A stretch of 39,425 nt of DNA from Alginatibacterium sediminis (GTDB lineage: Bacteria; Pseudomonadota; Gammaproteobacteria; Enterobacterales; Celerinatantimonadaceae). Shown in pieces: positions 1 to 7,972 of the stretch. Each line of letters starts with the position of its first letter. The stretch's first letter is position 1. The stretch is taken from contig NZ_RAQO01000012.1 of NCBI RefSeq assembly GCF_003610775.1, positions 1 through 39,425 on the forward strand. Reading direction: 5' to 3'. Both the position numbers and the translations under genes were made by a program. A model generated the notes under the pieces. It was not told the DNA's origin, did no database searches, and saw only the letters and a list, made by a program, of their open reading frames with translations.

Positions 1-190
1 TTGATGTCAACCGCTAATTTCAAGAAAGTTTGCAGTTTTCATCCCGGTGGTTTGAAGCAAGCTTCGTATACCGTCCTGAGCCGTTGAAGCCCCCGCTATC
101 CCTTATGGAACAAGGAGTGGCTGCCGCGTTTCAGTGGGGTGCATTATAGGGATCACACTTTGGAGCGCAAGGCTTTTTTGTGATTTATAT
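1..190 (-). promoter_or_regulatory. rRNA-type promoter region and leader, reading left out of the window
   Basis: On the minus strand there is a TATAAT -10 box (143-148) and a TTGCGC -35-like box (165-170), separated by 16 bases, the spacing typical of rrn P1 promoters. A GC-rich discriminator (GCACCCC) follows the -10, and an A/T-rich UP-element-like tract lies upstream (about 171-210). A second perfect TTGACA (5-10) would be the -35 of a P2 promoter whose -10 lies outside the window. In E. coli the gene after btuB-murI is rrnB, and murI and btuB here point the same way as this promoter. I infer that an rRNA operon starts just left of position 1. A tRNA operon is the main alternative. Confidence 0.7.
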
Positions 191-234
191 CGCCTTTTTT
201 TCTAGTGACAGCTTAACCCCGTATAAATCACAGT

Positions 235-255
235 TTATACACAGGATTATCCACA
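235..255 (+). promoter_or_regulatory. two tandem DnaA-box 9-mers
   Basis: TTATACACA (235-243) and TTATCCACA (247-255) both fit the DnaA box consensus TTATNCACA. They lie in the same orientation, 12 bases apart, between the putative rrn promoter and the RRM-protein gene. The second is the classic high-affinity R1-type box. No AT-rich unwinding element, dnaA, dnaN or rpmH gene is present, so this is not oriC on the evidence here. A role as a DnaA-responsive regulatory site is inference. Confidence 0.5.
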
Positions 256-306
256 ATCGGTATAAAAACCAAGCGCTTTATTTGAGCTACACTTAGTGTT
301 GATTCA

Positions 307-382
307 AATTTGCGCAAATTCTTACTAGCCTATTAAGTTAAAGCTGGTTAACATTATGTTGCGGTAAGTTTATAGACCGCAA
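307..382 (+). promoter_or_regulatory. palindromes in the promoter/leader of the RRM gene
   Basis: Two dyads lie upstream of the RRM-protein gene. One is a perfect 14-base palindrome, AATTTGCGCAAATT (307-320). The other is TTGCGGT (359-365) pairing with ACCGCAA (376-382) across a 10-base loop, ending about 40 bases before the start codon. The second could be an operator or an RNA hairpin in the 5' leader. No clear sigma-70 promoter can be fixed here. Together with the rrn promoter and the DnaA boxes these sites account for the non-coding stretch 1-420. Confidence 0.35.
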
Positions 383-420
383 TCGGATTTTCTCTCACGG
401 ATTAAGAGCATTGAAGTATT

Positions 421-930
421 ATGAATAATTCTTACGTTCCATGGGTAGCGGTAGTCATCGCAGCCCTAGCATTAACCATTCTCACTATTTTTAGCGGAGC
501 AGTTGTTACACCTATTATGGTAGGTGCGGCTGTTGTTATCGGTGGTTTGGTCTTTAGTTTCACGGTAGCTCGCCCAGTAGCAGCGCCAAAAGCAAACTCC
601 AAAGCCCCAAGTAAAGCAAAGCCAGCCTCGGATGGCCCTAGCCAAACCTTGTATGTTGGTAACCTTCCATATAAAGCTAATGAGTCTACCATTCGTACTT
701 TATTTGCTGAACATGGTGAAGTTGTTTCGGTTCGTCTTCTAAAAGATAAACATACGGGTAAGCGACGTGGTTTTGGATTTGTAGAAATGCGAGCTTCAGA
801 TGCAGCGAGTGCTATTGCAGCTTTAAACGATACAGAGTTTCAACAGCGTACCTTGAAAGTACGTGAAGCCAACGAACGTGCCGAACGCCCAGCCCAAGCT
901 GGTGAAGACGAGTACTCCGAAGGAGAATAG
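421..930 (+). CDS. membrane-anchored RRM-domain RNA-binding protein
   Basis: The protein has 169 residues. Residues about 7-28 and 31-50 form two hydrophobic membrane segments. They are followed by an Ala/Pro/Lys linker (51-75) and a single RNA-recognition motif (about 76-150). RNP2 is LYVGNL (77-82) and RNP1 is KRRGFGFV (114-121), with the aromatic residues that stack on RNA bases present. The tail (about 152-169) is acidic. Bacterial RRM proteins of this kind bind single-stranded RNA; the target here is unknown. By composition the RRM should face the cytoplasm. The gene is transcribed away from murI and from the presumed rrn operon. Start at ATG 421; the upstream ribosome-binding site is weak. 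The RRM assignment is firm, the membrane anchoring is well supported, and the function is unknown. Confidence 0.85.
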   Translation: MNNSYVPWVAVVIAALALTILTIFSGAVVTPIMVGAAVVIGGLVFSFTVARPVAAPKANSKAPSKAKPASDGPSQTLYVGNLPYKANESTIRTLFAEHGEVVSVRLLKDKHTGKRRGFGFVEMRASDAASAIAALNDTEFQQRTLKVREANERAERPAQAGEDEYSEGE

Positions 931-938
931 TATTTAAA

Positions 939-1733
939 CTATTCGAAAAGTCTTAAATCTTTAAAGCCAGTTTGGATTAAAGATGAAGCCAAAACAGCGT
1001 CCACCTTGGGCGCTGTTGTGTATGCAAGCCCCAAACCGGTCACCATTCCTTCAGTCCCATCACTTTCTAATGCCAGCAAGCTTTGTACGCGCCGGGCAAT
1101 TGCATCGCCTGAGTCTAACAGCGTCACCGTATTTCCATAACTTGCTTGTAGGTAGGTTTTAAGCAAAGGGAAATGAGTACAAGCAAGCACCACTACATCG
1201 GGATACCAGCTATCACTACAAAGTTGCAGCGCTATAGCATCAACGTCACTTTGCTCAATGCTGCCAGCTCGAAGCTGTTTTTCAGCAAGCTCCACCAGGC
1301 GAGTACTGCCCTGTAATTTGACGTCACAATCGGCGGCAAAGTCCTGTATCAATTGATCAGTGTATTGCCGCTTCACCGTACCGGGCGTTGCAAGCACAAG
1401 TATGCGTTTACTGACACTGAGATTTGCTGCGGGTTTAATCGCAGGCACAACACCTACGATAGGAATATCTAAGATAGCGCGAAGTTTAGGCAATGCCAGG
1501 GTGCTTGCGGAATTACAAGCAATAACCAATAAATCAGTTTGCAAACGTATAACCGCATCCTTAATCAGAACGCAGACACGATCAATAAGTTGTTGCTGTT
1601 CTAATTCGCCATAAGGAAAAAAGGCTTCATCAAAGAGGTAATCGATTTTCGCATCAAGGCAGCGGCGCTTAAGGCTGTCGACGACAGATAGCCCACCAAC
1701 ACCCGAATCAAAAACAAGAATATTTGCGCTCAT
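939..1733 (-). CDS. murI: glutamate racemase MurI
   Basis: This cytoplasmic enzyme converts L-glutamate to D-glutamate for peptidoglycan. It is 264 residues long, the usual size. The three signatures are present: FDSGVGGLS with Asp9/Ser10, ACNSAS with the first catalytic cysteine at residue 73, and ACTHFPLL with the second cysteine near residue 184 and the adjacent His. The start is ATG 1733 (MSANIL). A longer reading from 1772 is rejected because its first codons fall inside the btuB terminator hairpin. The gene lies downstream of btuB in the same direction, as in E. coli, and probably has its own promoter in the short gap. Its stop is 8 bases from that of the convergent RRM gene. Confidence 0.95.
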   Translation of the reverse strand: MSANILVFDSGVGGLSVVDSLKRRCLDAKIDYLFDEAFFPYGELEQQQLIDRVCVLIKDAVIRLQTDLLVIACNSASTLALPKLRAILDIPIVGVVPAIKPAANLSVSKRILVLATPGTVKRQYTDQLIQDFAADCDVKLQGSTRLVELAEKQLRAGSIEQSDVDAIALQLCSDSWYPDVVVLACTHFPLLKTYLQASYGNTVTLLDSGDAIARRVQSLLALESDGTEGMVTGLGLAYTTAPKVDAVLASSLIQTGFKDLRLFE

Positions 1734-1740
1734 AAAATCC

Positions 1741-1783
1741 AGCCTTAAAACAACAAGGGCAAGTTTATACAAACTTGCCCTTG
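1741..1783 (-). terminator. rho-independent terminator of btuB
   Basis: A perfect 13-base-pair stem (1754-1766 with 1771-1783) has a 4-base loop. On the minus strand it is followed by TTGTTGTTTT. It begins 25 bases after the btuB stop codon and separates btuB from murI. Confidence 0.85.
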
Positions 1784-1808
1784 AAACAAAACCTATTTGG
1801 AATTGAGC

Positions 1809-3656
1809 TTAGAACTCGTAGCGTCCGCTAACAAGAAAGTTTCTCTCTGGTGAGGGGTAACCATTAACTGTTTCATATGAACTATCAAATAGATTGTTTA
1901 TTTTTAACTTCAGTTCCAAGTTCTGCGTAACATCGTAAGAAATACCTGCTCCAACCGTTGTATAAGGTTCCAAATCTATATCCCCTATATCTTTACGCTC
2001 CCCTTGGTATAGAACTTCTCCGGTAAATAGCCATTGGTTCAAAGAGTACTCTGCATTCCATTTAAATATCTGCTTCGCACGGCGAAGCAGCTGCTCCCCA
2101 TCGCTATCTTTAGGGTCGCGAAACTCAACGCTTACTGAATGCAGAACCTTACCCGTATTGAACTCACCTTCGAATTCAAGCCCTCTAATTTGTGACTTGC
2201 CTTCTACTTGCTGGTATTCACCTGAATAACAAAGTACGTCAAAGCAAACGTAGTCGATTAAGTTATCTATTTGATTCTGGAATGCCGAAACTCTCCAAGA
2301 GCGGAAAAATTGTTTTCCTCGAAGCCCAAGTTCAAGATTCTGAGACTCCTCTGGTTCCAAGTTTTCGTTTCCGCCATACGGATAGTATAGCTGGGTAAAG
2401 TCCGGCGCTTTAAATGCTGTACCAGCTAGAGCAATTATTTCTAGCTCAGGAGTTATGGATGCTGACGCGGCTGCTCCCCAAGTATTATTTCTACCATATA
2501 CACTATTGTCGTCACTACGCCCGCTAAGCTCCAAGGTATAGCGACCAATTTCATGAAGTCCTAGTAAATAAATACCGGTATTTGATCGCTTCTTACCTGC
2601 TCCACCATCTGCGCTACCATAAGTTAAGGAGTCCTCCGAAATCTCTTCGTTTCTCCAATCTATACCTCCTGACAGCGTGGTATTGTCGGATACATACATC
2701 GTATTTTGCCATGCAGCATTGAGTTGTTCTATTACCATGAGAGAACGATAAGAGTCAGCTGAATAGCTCCCAACGAAATCTTTGTTTTGTTGACTTGCAA
2801 AGCTTAATTTAACTTGAGAGTCGAAACTAGCTCTCTGATATAAGATTGAACCGTCGATGTTTTTGGAGTTCACTTCAAGAGTTTTATAGCTACCGAAGCG
2901 ATCGTCATAATTAGAATTGTTATCGTAAATCCTACCAGCAATGTAAGCAGAAAAAGCGTTTGAAAACTGGTGCTCATAACTGATCATTGCATTCTTAGAA
3001 CCGAACCCGTGCTTATCACTTTGATTGGTTGATGTTGGATAGGCATTGTATCCTTCAGTGTCTTCAACGCCGGCAGCTAGTTTAAGTTGTCCAGAATCAC
3101 CGACTTCAAAATTGCCCAGCCCTTCAGCGAGATAGGAATTAAAAGAACCGATTCCAGCATTAAGCTTTTTAAGCGATTCGCCAGGTTCCGCTCGGGTTAT
3201 AATATTAATAACCCCTGCGATTGCCTCACTGCCATACATTGACGCTCGGGCACCACGAACGAGCTCTATACGTTCTATTTGAATCAAGGGAATTTGATTG
3301 AAGTCAACGGACCCTTTAGCAGAACGTGCCATTCGAAATCCATCAACAAGCACTAATACATGCGTTGATTCGGAGCCACGAACAAAAACCGATGCTACTT
3401 GACCTCTGCCACCGTTTTGTCCAATTTCAATACCTGGTAGGGTTTTAAGAACGTCGGTAGTCGATTTAGCTTGCAGAACTTCAATATCTTCTCGAGTAAC
3501 AACATTGGTTGCAGCAAGAACGGATGCTTCTGTTTGTTCGAAGCGATTGGCAGTAATGACCATGGTTTCGACTTCTGTTGAGTCGTTGTTAGATTCGGCA
3601 GCCGCTATTGCGGATACCACGCCAAGAGCTAAGGCGCTGTATTGGAGTGCTTTCAT
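1809..3656 (-). CDS. btuB: TonB-dependent outer-membrane vitamin B12 receptor BtuB
   Basis: BtuB imports cobalamin across the outer membrane using TonB energy. The 615-residue protein has a signal peptide (1-20, cleavage after AIAAA), a TonB box-like ETMVITA (about 30-36), a plug domain (about 45-155, with PGIEI, FVRGS, VLVLVDGFR and GSEAIAGVINI), then a 22-strand barrel ending in aromatic Phe as outer-membrane proteins do. The length matches E. coli BtuB (614). The cobalamin riboswitch just upstream and the btuB-murI order fix the substrate better than similarity alone would. Expression should fall when cobalamin is plentiful. A terminator follows the gene. Confidence 0.93.
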   Translation of the reverse strand: MKALQYSALALGVVSAIAAAESNNDSTEVETMVITANRFEQTEASVLAATNVVTREDIEVLQAKSTTDVLKTLPGIEIGQNGGRGQVASVFVRGSESTHVLVLVDGFRMARSAKGSVDFNQIPLIQIERIELVRGARASMYGSEAIAGVINIITRAEPGESLKKLNAGIGSFNSYLAEGLGNFEVGDSGQLKLAAGVEDTEGYNAYPTSTNQSDKHGFGSKNAMISYEHQFSNAFSAYIAGRIYDNNSNYDDRFGSYKTLEVNSKNIDGSILYQRASFDSQVKLSFASQQNKDFVGSYSADSYRSLMVIEQLNAAWQNTMYVSDNTTLSGGIDWRNEEISEDSLTYGSADGGAGKKRSNTGIYLLGLHEIGRYTLELSGRSDDNSVYGRNNTWGAAASASITPELEIIALAGTAFKAPDFTQLYYPYGGNENLEPEESQNLELGLRGKQFFRSWRVSAFQNQIDNLIDYVCFDVLCYSGEYQQVEGKSQIRGLEFEGEFNTGKVLHSVSVEFRDPKDSDGEQLLRRAKQIFKWNAEYSLNQWLFTGEVLYQGERKDIGDIDLEPYTTVGAGISYDVTQNLELKLKINNLFDSSYETVNGYPSPERNFLVSGRYEF

Positions 3657-3699
3657 TTGTTATGTATTCCCTTATCGCGAGGTTGCAGCAACAGATGCT

Positions 3700-3850
3700 G
3701 CGCTATGTGCGACACAGGTAATCGGACTTGGGGCCATTTAGTCGTTAAAGACGATACTTAGGCGTACCGAATTGTTTGAAAAGATAGTCATCCCTTACCG
3801 CTGCGCGACAGTTCTGGATTTACACCAGATTTCCCTGTGTCGGAGCGGCT
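3700..3850 (-). promoter_or_regulatory. cobalamin (AdoCbl) riboswitch
   Basis: Reading leftward, the conserved core appears in order: CAGGGAAATCTGGTG, then AAATCCAGAACTGTCGC, GCAGCGGTAA, and a B12-box-like AAGTCCGATTACCTG at about 3715-3729. It lies about 45-195 bases before the btuB start, the standard place for this riboswitch. A TATAAT -10 box (3854-3859, minus strand) lies immediately upstream. Cobalamin binding is expected to block btuB translation or transcription. Confidence 0.92.
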
Positions 3851-3870
3851 AGGATTATAGGCATAACAAT

Positions 3871-3896
3871 AATAAAAAGCCCAGAAACTTTGGGCT
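3871..3896 (-). terminator. terminator of the DUF5610-type gene
   Basis: Stem AGCCCA (3878-3883) pairs with TGGGCT (3891-3896) across a 7-base loop. On the minus strand it is followed by TTTTTATT. It lies 12 bases after the stop codon of the 3908-5194 gene and just upstream of the btuB promoter, so it insulates the two. Confidence 0.8.
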
Positions 3897-3907
3897 ACAT
3901 CACAGTT

Positions 3908-5194
3908 TTAATCGTCGTTGTCGTTGTTGTTACTAGTGCTGTCGAGACTACTCGCGGTAAGTGGTTCAATGCTTTCGTTACGCCACTGACGGATTCGCTC
4001 TAAGAATTCTAACAATGGGTTGCTGTTTTTAACGACAGCGTCATCTCCATCATCGTCATCTTTTTTGTCTTCTCGTGCCTTAGATTGCTCATCAATACTA
4101 TCTAGCATGGTTTGGCGCTGCTCAAACAAGGCGCTGGTAATACTCGCAATGGCTTCTTCAGGGTCGGAGAACAATGGCTTAGCTTTCTGCTCAACCTCGT
4201 CTAGTTCCTGCAAGAACTGACTAAGATTCGGAATCAAGCTACTTAGCGGTGATTCATTTTCCGAAGCATAGTTCGAGTAATTGCTCGCGCTTACGGTCTG
4301 GGTGTGTTCCATGTTAATAGCCACACCTAGGAGCTGCTCGTCATCAAAGCCAATTTCAAGGGCCTGCTCGTAAGCCTTCTCCATGTCTCCATCAAAAAAG
4401 CTTTTACCCATTTTTGAGACGTCTTCAATCAAAGACTGAATGGCCGCAAGTTCATCGTCATCAAGATCGCCTTGAATCGAAATACTGTAATTGAGCTCTT
4501 GCTGCATGCTTACTGAAAACGAACGCTCGCCTTCAGATTGTCGCTGCGAGTATTCAAATTGCTGCATCTGTGAAAACGAAATACTAACTTTGTCGCCGTC
4601 AGTAGTTTCTAGCTCAATGCTAGTACTGCGACTATCAGAGGCGGCTATCTCTTGCTGGATTTTATTTTTTTCTAGAATAGAGTAGTCGCCATCTGCTATA
4701 TCTTCTAATCCGTTTTGAATTAGATCGTAACTTTTGTCGATACCGGCTTTTATTTCATCGTCAAGCATATCGCTATCTTCGAGCTCAGTACGCGCATCAG
4801 CAAAGCCTTGGTCAACGCCGGCTCGCGCTTGTAGCATCAGCTGGTCAAGCTTTTCTTGGCTCGCGCCATCGCTACTGGCTTTTTTTAGTGCGCTTGCAAC
4901 ATAGCTAAGAACGTTGTTAGCGACCTCTTCACTATCGAAAAGCGGTTTTGGTTCCACTGACTTTGGATCAACAATTTGACTCGCAATGGGTGTCAAGTTC
5001 CCCGAACTGACAGAAATCATGTTTCGTTGCACCGAACTAAACAAAACATGCTGCGCTACCTGCGGACGCGAATGCAGTGACGCATGGTCACCTCGCTGAC
5101 TCGGCTGTGCATGCTCGGCTTGTTTCGAATTCATGGCCTGATGTCGCATGGACGGCATTTGATACTGCTGGCCGATACTGTTCATTTTATCCAT
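3908..5194 (-). CDS. DUF5610-type protein of unknown function
   Basis: This 428-residue protein has no signal peptide or membrane segment. The N-terminus (1-60) is Gln/His/Ser-rich and probably disordered. Residues about 85-170 resemble the DUF5610 helical domain: VANNVLSYVASALKKA, a Gly-Ala-Ser turn, then a segment around QARAGVDQGFADA and a GIDKSYDLIQNGLE helix. A central region (about 195-245) is strand-like and rich in Ser/Gln and aromatics, followed by helices and a very acidic tail with runs of Asp and Asn. The function is not known. The gene breaks the otherwise E. coli-like btuB-trmA neighbourhood. Start at ATG 5194 with AGGA upstream. A CCGCC/GGCGG hairpin (5223-5236) lies in its leader. 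Confidence 0.7.
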   Translation of the reverse strand: MDKMNSIGQQYQMPSMRHQAMNSKQAEHAQPSQRGDHASLHSRPQVAQHVLFSSVQRNMISVSSGNLTPIASQIVDPKSVEPKPLFDSEEVANNVLSYVASALKKASSDGASQEKLDQLMLQARAGVDQGFADARTELEDSDMLDDEIKAGIDKSYDLIQNGLEDIADGDYSILEKNKIQQEIAASDSRSTSIELETTDGDKVSISFSQMQQFEYSQRQSEGERSFSVSMQQELNYSISIQGDLDDDELAAIQSLIEDVSKMGKSFFDGDMEKAYEQALEIGFDDEQLLGVAINMEHTQTVSASNYSNYASENESPLSSLIPNLSQFLQELDEVEQKAKPLFSDPEEAIASITSALFEQRQTMLDSIDEQSKAREDKKDDDDGDDAVVKNSNPLLEFLERIRQWRNESIEPLTASSLDSTSNNNDNDD

Positions 5195-5261
5195 AATATT
5201 CCTAAACGTTTTGAGCTATCTCCCGCCTATCGGCGGCAAGTTAAAAAACTTTAGCTTTATT

Positions 5262-5289
5262 TTGACAACAATTTTGCTTGCTCTAGAAT
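5262..5289 (+). promoter_or_regulatory. sigma-70 promoter of trmA
   Basis: TTGACA (5262-5267) and TAGAAT (5284-5289) are separated by 16 bases. GGAG at 5311-5314 is the ribosome-binding site for the ATG at 5320. An overlapping TTGTCA on the minus strand may serve the divergent DUF5610-type gene. Confidence 0.7.
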
Positions 5290-5319
5290 CCCCGGTCTAG
5301 CAATAATTTTGGAGAGCGC

Positions 5320-6423
5320 ATGAGCTCAATCGCCTATTATCCCGAACAATATGAGCAACTGCTTGAAAACAAAGTCAATGCACGAATTGAACAATTTTCG
5401 AACTATACCTCTCTCGATCCTCAAATTGTAAGATCGCAGACTAAAAACTATCGAATGCGTGCTGAATTCAGAGTTTGGCATGATGGTGACGATCTGTACT
5501 ACATTATGTTCGACCCTCAAACCCGAGCAAAATTTCGCGTTGATCAATTCCCACCGGCTTCGGCATTAATCAACCAAGTCATGTTAGCGCTGATCGACAA
5601 ACTTAAACCTAATCCAAGCTTGCGTCACAAATTGTTTCAAGTCGATTTTCTATCCAGTTTAAGCGGCCAAATTCTGGTTTCATTGCTATATCACAAACAG
5701 CTTGATGAGCAATGGCAAGAACAGGCTACCTTAGTTCTTGAACAATTACGCCAGGACTTCGATATTGATATTATTGGTCGTGCCAAAAAGCAAAAAGTCT
5801 GCCTCGAGCGCGAGTACGTCATCGAAAAGTTACAGGTGAACGAAGACGTTCTTACCTACCAACAAGTTGAAAACAGCTTTACCCAACCTAACGCCTTGGT
5901 AAATCAGAAAATGCTAGAGTGGTCTCGCGAGGTCACCACCAATGCCAAAGGTGATTTGCTAGAGCTGTACTGTGGAAATGGAAACTTCTCTATCGCGTTA
6001 GCTAAAAACTTCTCTAAAGTTCTAGCAACCGAACTCGCCAAGCCCTCGGTAAACTCAGCGCAGTTTAATATCCAAGAGAACAACATTGATAACTTAAAAA
6101 TCATACGACTCTCTGCCGAAGAGTTTACTCAGGCTATCAATAAAGAACGCAGTTTTCGGCGCTTGGAACAAGCGGACGTCGATTTAGACAGTTATGAGTG
6201 TGACACTATTTTAGTTGATCCACCTCGAGCAGGGCTGGATAGTCAAACTTGCTCGATGGTGAGCAATTATCAAGCTATTGTTTATATTTCTTGCAACCCC
6301 GATACCCTGCATCGAGATTTGGAAGAGCTAAGTAAAACCCATGAGGTAAGCCAATGGGCAATGTTTGATCAGTTCCCGTATACCCATCATATTGAGATGG
6401 GCGTCTACCTAACCCGTCGCTAG
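5320..6423 (+). CDS. trmA: tRNA (uracil-5-)-methyltransferase TrmA
   Basis: TrmA makes ribothymidine at position 54 of tRNA using S-adenosylmethionine. The protein has 367 residues, the E. coli size. The SAM-binding motif is [14 protein letters not shown] (about 214-227). The VDPPRAGLD loop precedes the catalytic cysteine in YISCNPDTL (about 325), and the general-base Glu is in HHIEMGVYL near the end. The N-terminal [13 protein letters not shown] segment is typical of TrmA. Transcribed convergently with yijD, as in E. coli. Confidence 0.96.
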   Translation: MSSIAYYPEQYEQLLENKVNARIEQFSNYTSLDPQIVRSQTKNYRMRAEFRVWHDGDDLYYIMFDPQTRAKFRVDQFPPASALINQVMLALIDKLKPNPSLRHKLFQVDFLSSLSGQILVSLLYHKQLDEQWQEQATLVLEQLRQDFDIDIIGRAKKQKVCLEREYVIEKLQVNEDVLTYQQVENSFTQPNALVNQKMLEWSREVTTNAKGDLLELYCGNGNFSIALAKNFSKVLATELAKPSVNSAQFNIQENNIDNLKIIRLSAEEFTQAINKERSFRRLEQADVDLDSYECDTILVDPPRAGLDSQTCSMVSNYQAIVYISCNPDTLHRDLEELSKTHEVSQWAMFDQFPYTHHIEMGVYLTRR

Positions 6424-6440
6424 GTTTATAAGCGCCGCAC

Positions 6441-6470
6441 AAAAAAGCCAATCATGAGATTGGCTTTTTT
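6441..6470. terminator. bidirectional terminator between trmA and yijD
   Basis: A perfect 13-base-pair stem (6441-6453 with 6458-6470) has loop ATGA. It begins with six A and ends with six T, so it can stop transcripts from both sides. Confidence 0.9.
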
Positions 6471-6495
6471 ATTTAGGCTAAGTATTTAGACCGAG

Positions 6496-6837
6496 TTACT
6501 TCACTGAGAACCACTCTAGTTTATACGCAAGCCACATAATTAATCCTAAACACACCATCAGCAATAAAAAGTTGCTGCCAATCTCTGGGTGTTGCACTCG
6601 AAGAATAGCCGAGTAACCACAAGCGCCTAACAAAAAGCTGGCTAAGCTAGCTTTCGACAACAGGCCTTCAATTGGTGTTTTTAGGTAAACCATGTAGAAC
6701 TGGTACGCCGCCAAGCCACAAGCGATGAACGGAAATATAGAAAAATTAACTTGTTCAATTGTAAGGGCGGCCAAGCTTGCATTTCCACTAAGGCCAATGA
6801 AAAAGGTCAATAATAACGGTACGCGAGGTAAGTTCAT
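6496..6837 (-). CDS. yijD: YijD/DUF1422-family inner-membrane protein
   Basis: This 113-residue integral membrane protein has four hydrophobic segments (about 6-26, 30-50, 60-80 and 87-107). Its size and its position directly after fabR match E. coli YijD; the sequence similarity itself I judge only by eye. The stop of fabR and the ATG of yijD abut (TAAATG), so the two are translationally coupled. The function of the family is unknown; the linkage to the fatty-acid regulator FabR suggests a membrane-related role. Confidence 0.8.
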   Translation of the reverse strand: MNLPRVPLLLTFFIGLSGNASLAALTIEQVNFSIFPFIACGLAAYQFYMVYLKTPIEGLLSKASLASFLLGACGYSAILRVQHPEIGSNFLLLMVCLGLIMWLAYKLEWFSVK

Positions 6838-7467
6838 TTATTTAGTCTCTATCGTTTGATCTTTAGCGCGATTATATAATGCCGCGCCACGGGCTACTAT
6901 ACGAAGTTGTTCAATAGTACGTTCAGCTAGAATACTGCGCTCTTCTTCGCTCACATCTAGGGCACTGGCCCCAGTATGAAATACCAATATCACCATCATT
7001 TCTGCCTGCATGTAGGCGTCTTCTCGGTGACACTGATACAAATTCTCTAAATGGTCGGTCAACTCGGCTATGAAATGCTGTATTTCTCGAGCCACTGCAG
7101 CTCGAAAGGCCATCGATGTCCCTGAGCGCTCTCGTAACAATAAACGAAATATGTTCGGGTTCTGTGACACAAATTCCATAAATGTAGTCACTGAAATACG
7201 GATTACACTACCTTGTTTTTGAATTCGCTTGCGCGCTTGACGCATTAATTGACGCAACATCAGCCCCCCTTCATCAACCAAGGTGAGACCTAATTCTTCC
7301 ATGTCGCGAAAATGGCGATAAAAAGATGTCGGGGCGATGCCAGCTTCGCGCGCAACTTCGCGCAGGCTTAAGCCGGACAAACCGCGTTCAGGGCTAAGTT
7401 GTAGGAAAGCAGCATCAATAATTGCACGCCGAGTTTTTTCCTTTTGTTGCGCTCTTACGCCCGTCAT
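6838..7467 (-). CDS. fabR: TetR-family repressor of unsaturated fatty acid synthesis, FabR
   Basis: FabR represses fabA/fabB-type genes in response to the acyl pool. The 209-residue protein begins with the conserved [13 protein letters not shown] segment. The helix-turn-helix (about 30-55) reads [21 protein letters not shown], broken here only for description, and is nearly identical to what I recall of E. coli FabR. The ligand-binding half keeps [12 protein letters not shown] and [13 protein letters not shown]. The gene is the first of the fabR-yijD pair. I could not pick out a FabR operator in the gap to the divergent Nudix gene. Confidence 0.93.
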   Translation of the reverse strand: MTGVRAQQKEKTRRAIIDAAFLQLSPERGLSGLSLREVAREAGIAPTSFYRHFRDMEELGLTLVDEGGLMLRQLMRQARKRIQKQGSVIRISVTTFMEFVSQNPNIFRLLLRERSGTSMAFRAAVAREIQHFIAELTDHLENLYQCHREDAYMQAEMMVILVFHTGASALDVSEEERSILAERTIEQLRIVARGAALYNRAKDQTIETK

Positions 7468-7514
7468 CCCTTTTCCTATATAATTACAATTCGTTCATTC
7501 TAAGTCGATGCGCC

Positions 7515-7970
7515 ATGGAAACCAAGACCTTAGCCAAATCAGAAAAAACACTTTACCCTCGAATTGGGGTCGGCGTCATTATTCTTAACCATGAAGGCAA
7601 GCTATTAGTTGGCAAACGACGTGGCTCACACGCACCTTACTGGTCAATACCAGGTGGACATTTAGACCTCGGCGAAAGCTTTGAAAGTGCCGCGATTCGT
7701 GAACTAAAAGAGGAGACCGGCCTCGATATTCAAGACCCCATAGTCATTAGCGTTAGTAACAACCAACAAACTTATGAACAGGAGGGCTATCACAGTATAT
7801 CGGTAATATTGCATGCAAAGCATAACGGTGCAGAGCCCCAGCTATTGGAACCAGAGAAATGCGAGCAGTGGCGCTGGGTAAATATGAACGCACTACCTCA
7901 ACCTCATTTTGAAGCCAGTGATAGCGCAGTTCGAAATTACTTAGCTCAGCGATTCTATGCTGTTAGCTAG
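7515..7970 (+). CDS. NUDT15-like Nudix hydrolase
   Basis: The protein has 151 residues. The complete Nudix box GX5EX7REUXEEXGU runs from Gly48 to Leu70, with the metal-binding REUXEE at 62-67. The flanking features GVGVII, KRRGSHAPYWSIPGG and LEPEKCEQWRW resemble the NUDT15/MTH2 subfamily, which hydrolyses (deoxy)nucleoside triphosphates and related compounds. The true substrate is unknown. The start is ATG 7515; a longer reading from 7422 would overlap the 5' end of fabR and adds an unrelated tail. The gene is divergent from fabR and tail-to-tail with metL, 2 bases apart. Confidence 0.88.
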   Translation: METKTLAKSEKTLYPRIGVGVIILNHEGKLLVGKRRGSHAPYWSIPGGHLDLGESFESAAIRELKEETGLDIQDPIVISVSNNQQTYEQEGYHSISVILHAKHNGAEPQLLEPEKCEQWRWVNMNALPQPHFEASDSAVRNYLAQRFYAVS

Positions 7971-7972
7971 CA

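Noticed and set aside
235-255. oriC
   Set aside because: Two DnaA boxes alone are not enough; no AT-rich 13-mers, no further boxes and no dnaA, dnaN, mnmG or rpmH genes nearby.
1734-1772. Longer start for murI adding 13 residues
   Set aside because: The extra codons overlap the perfect btuB terminator hairpin and are not homologous to MurI; ATG 1733 gives the normal N-terminus.
7422-7514. N-terminal extension of the Nudix protein
   Set aside because: It overlaps the start of fabR on the other strand and has no Nudix similarity; ATG 7515 starts a normal family protein.
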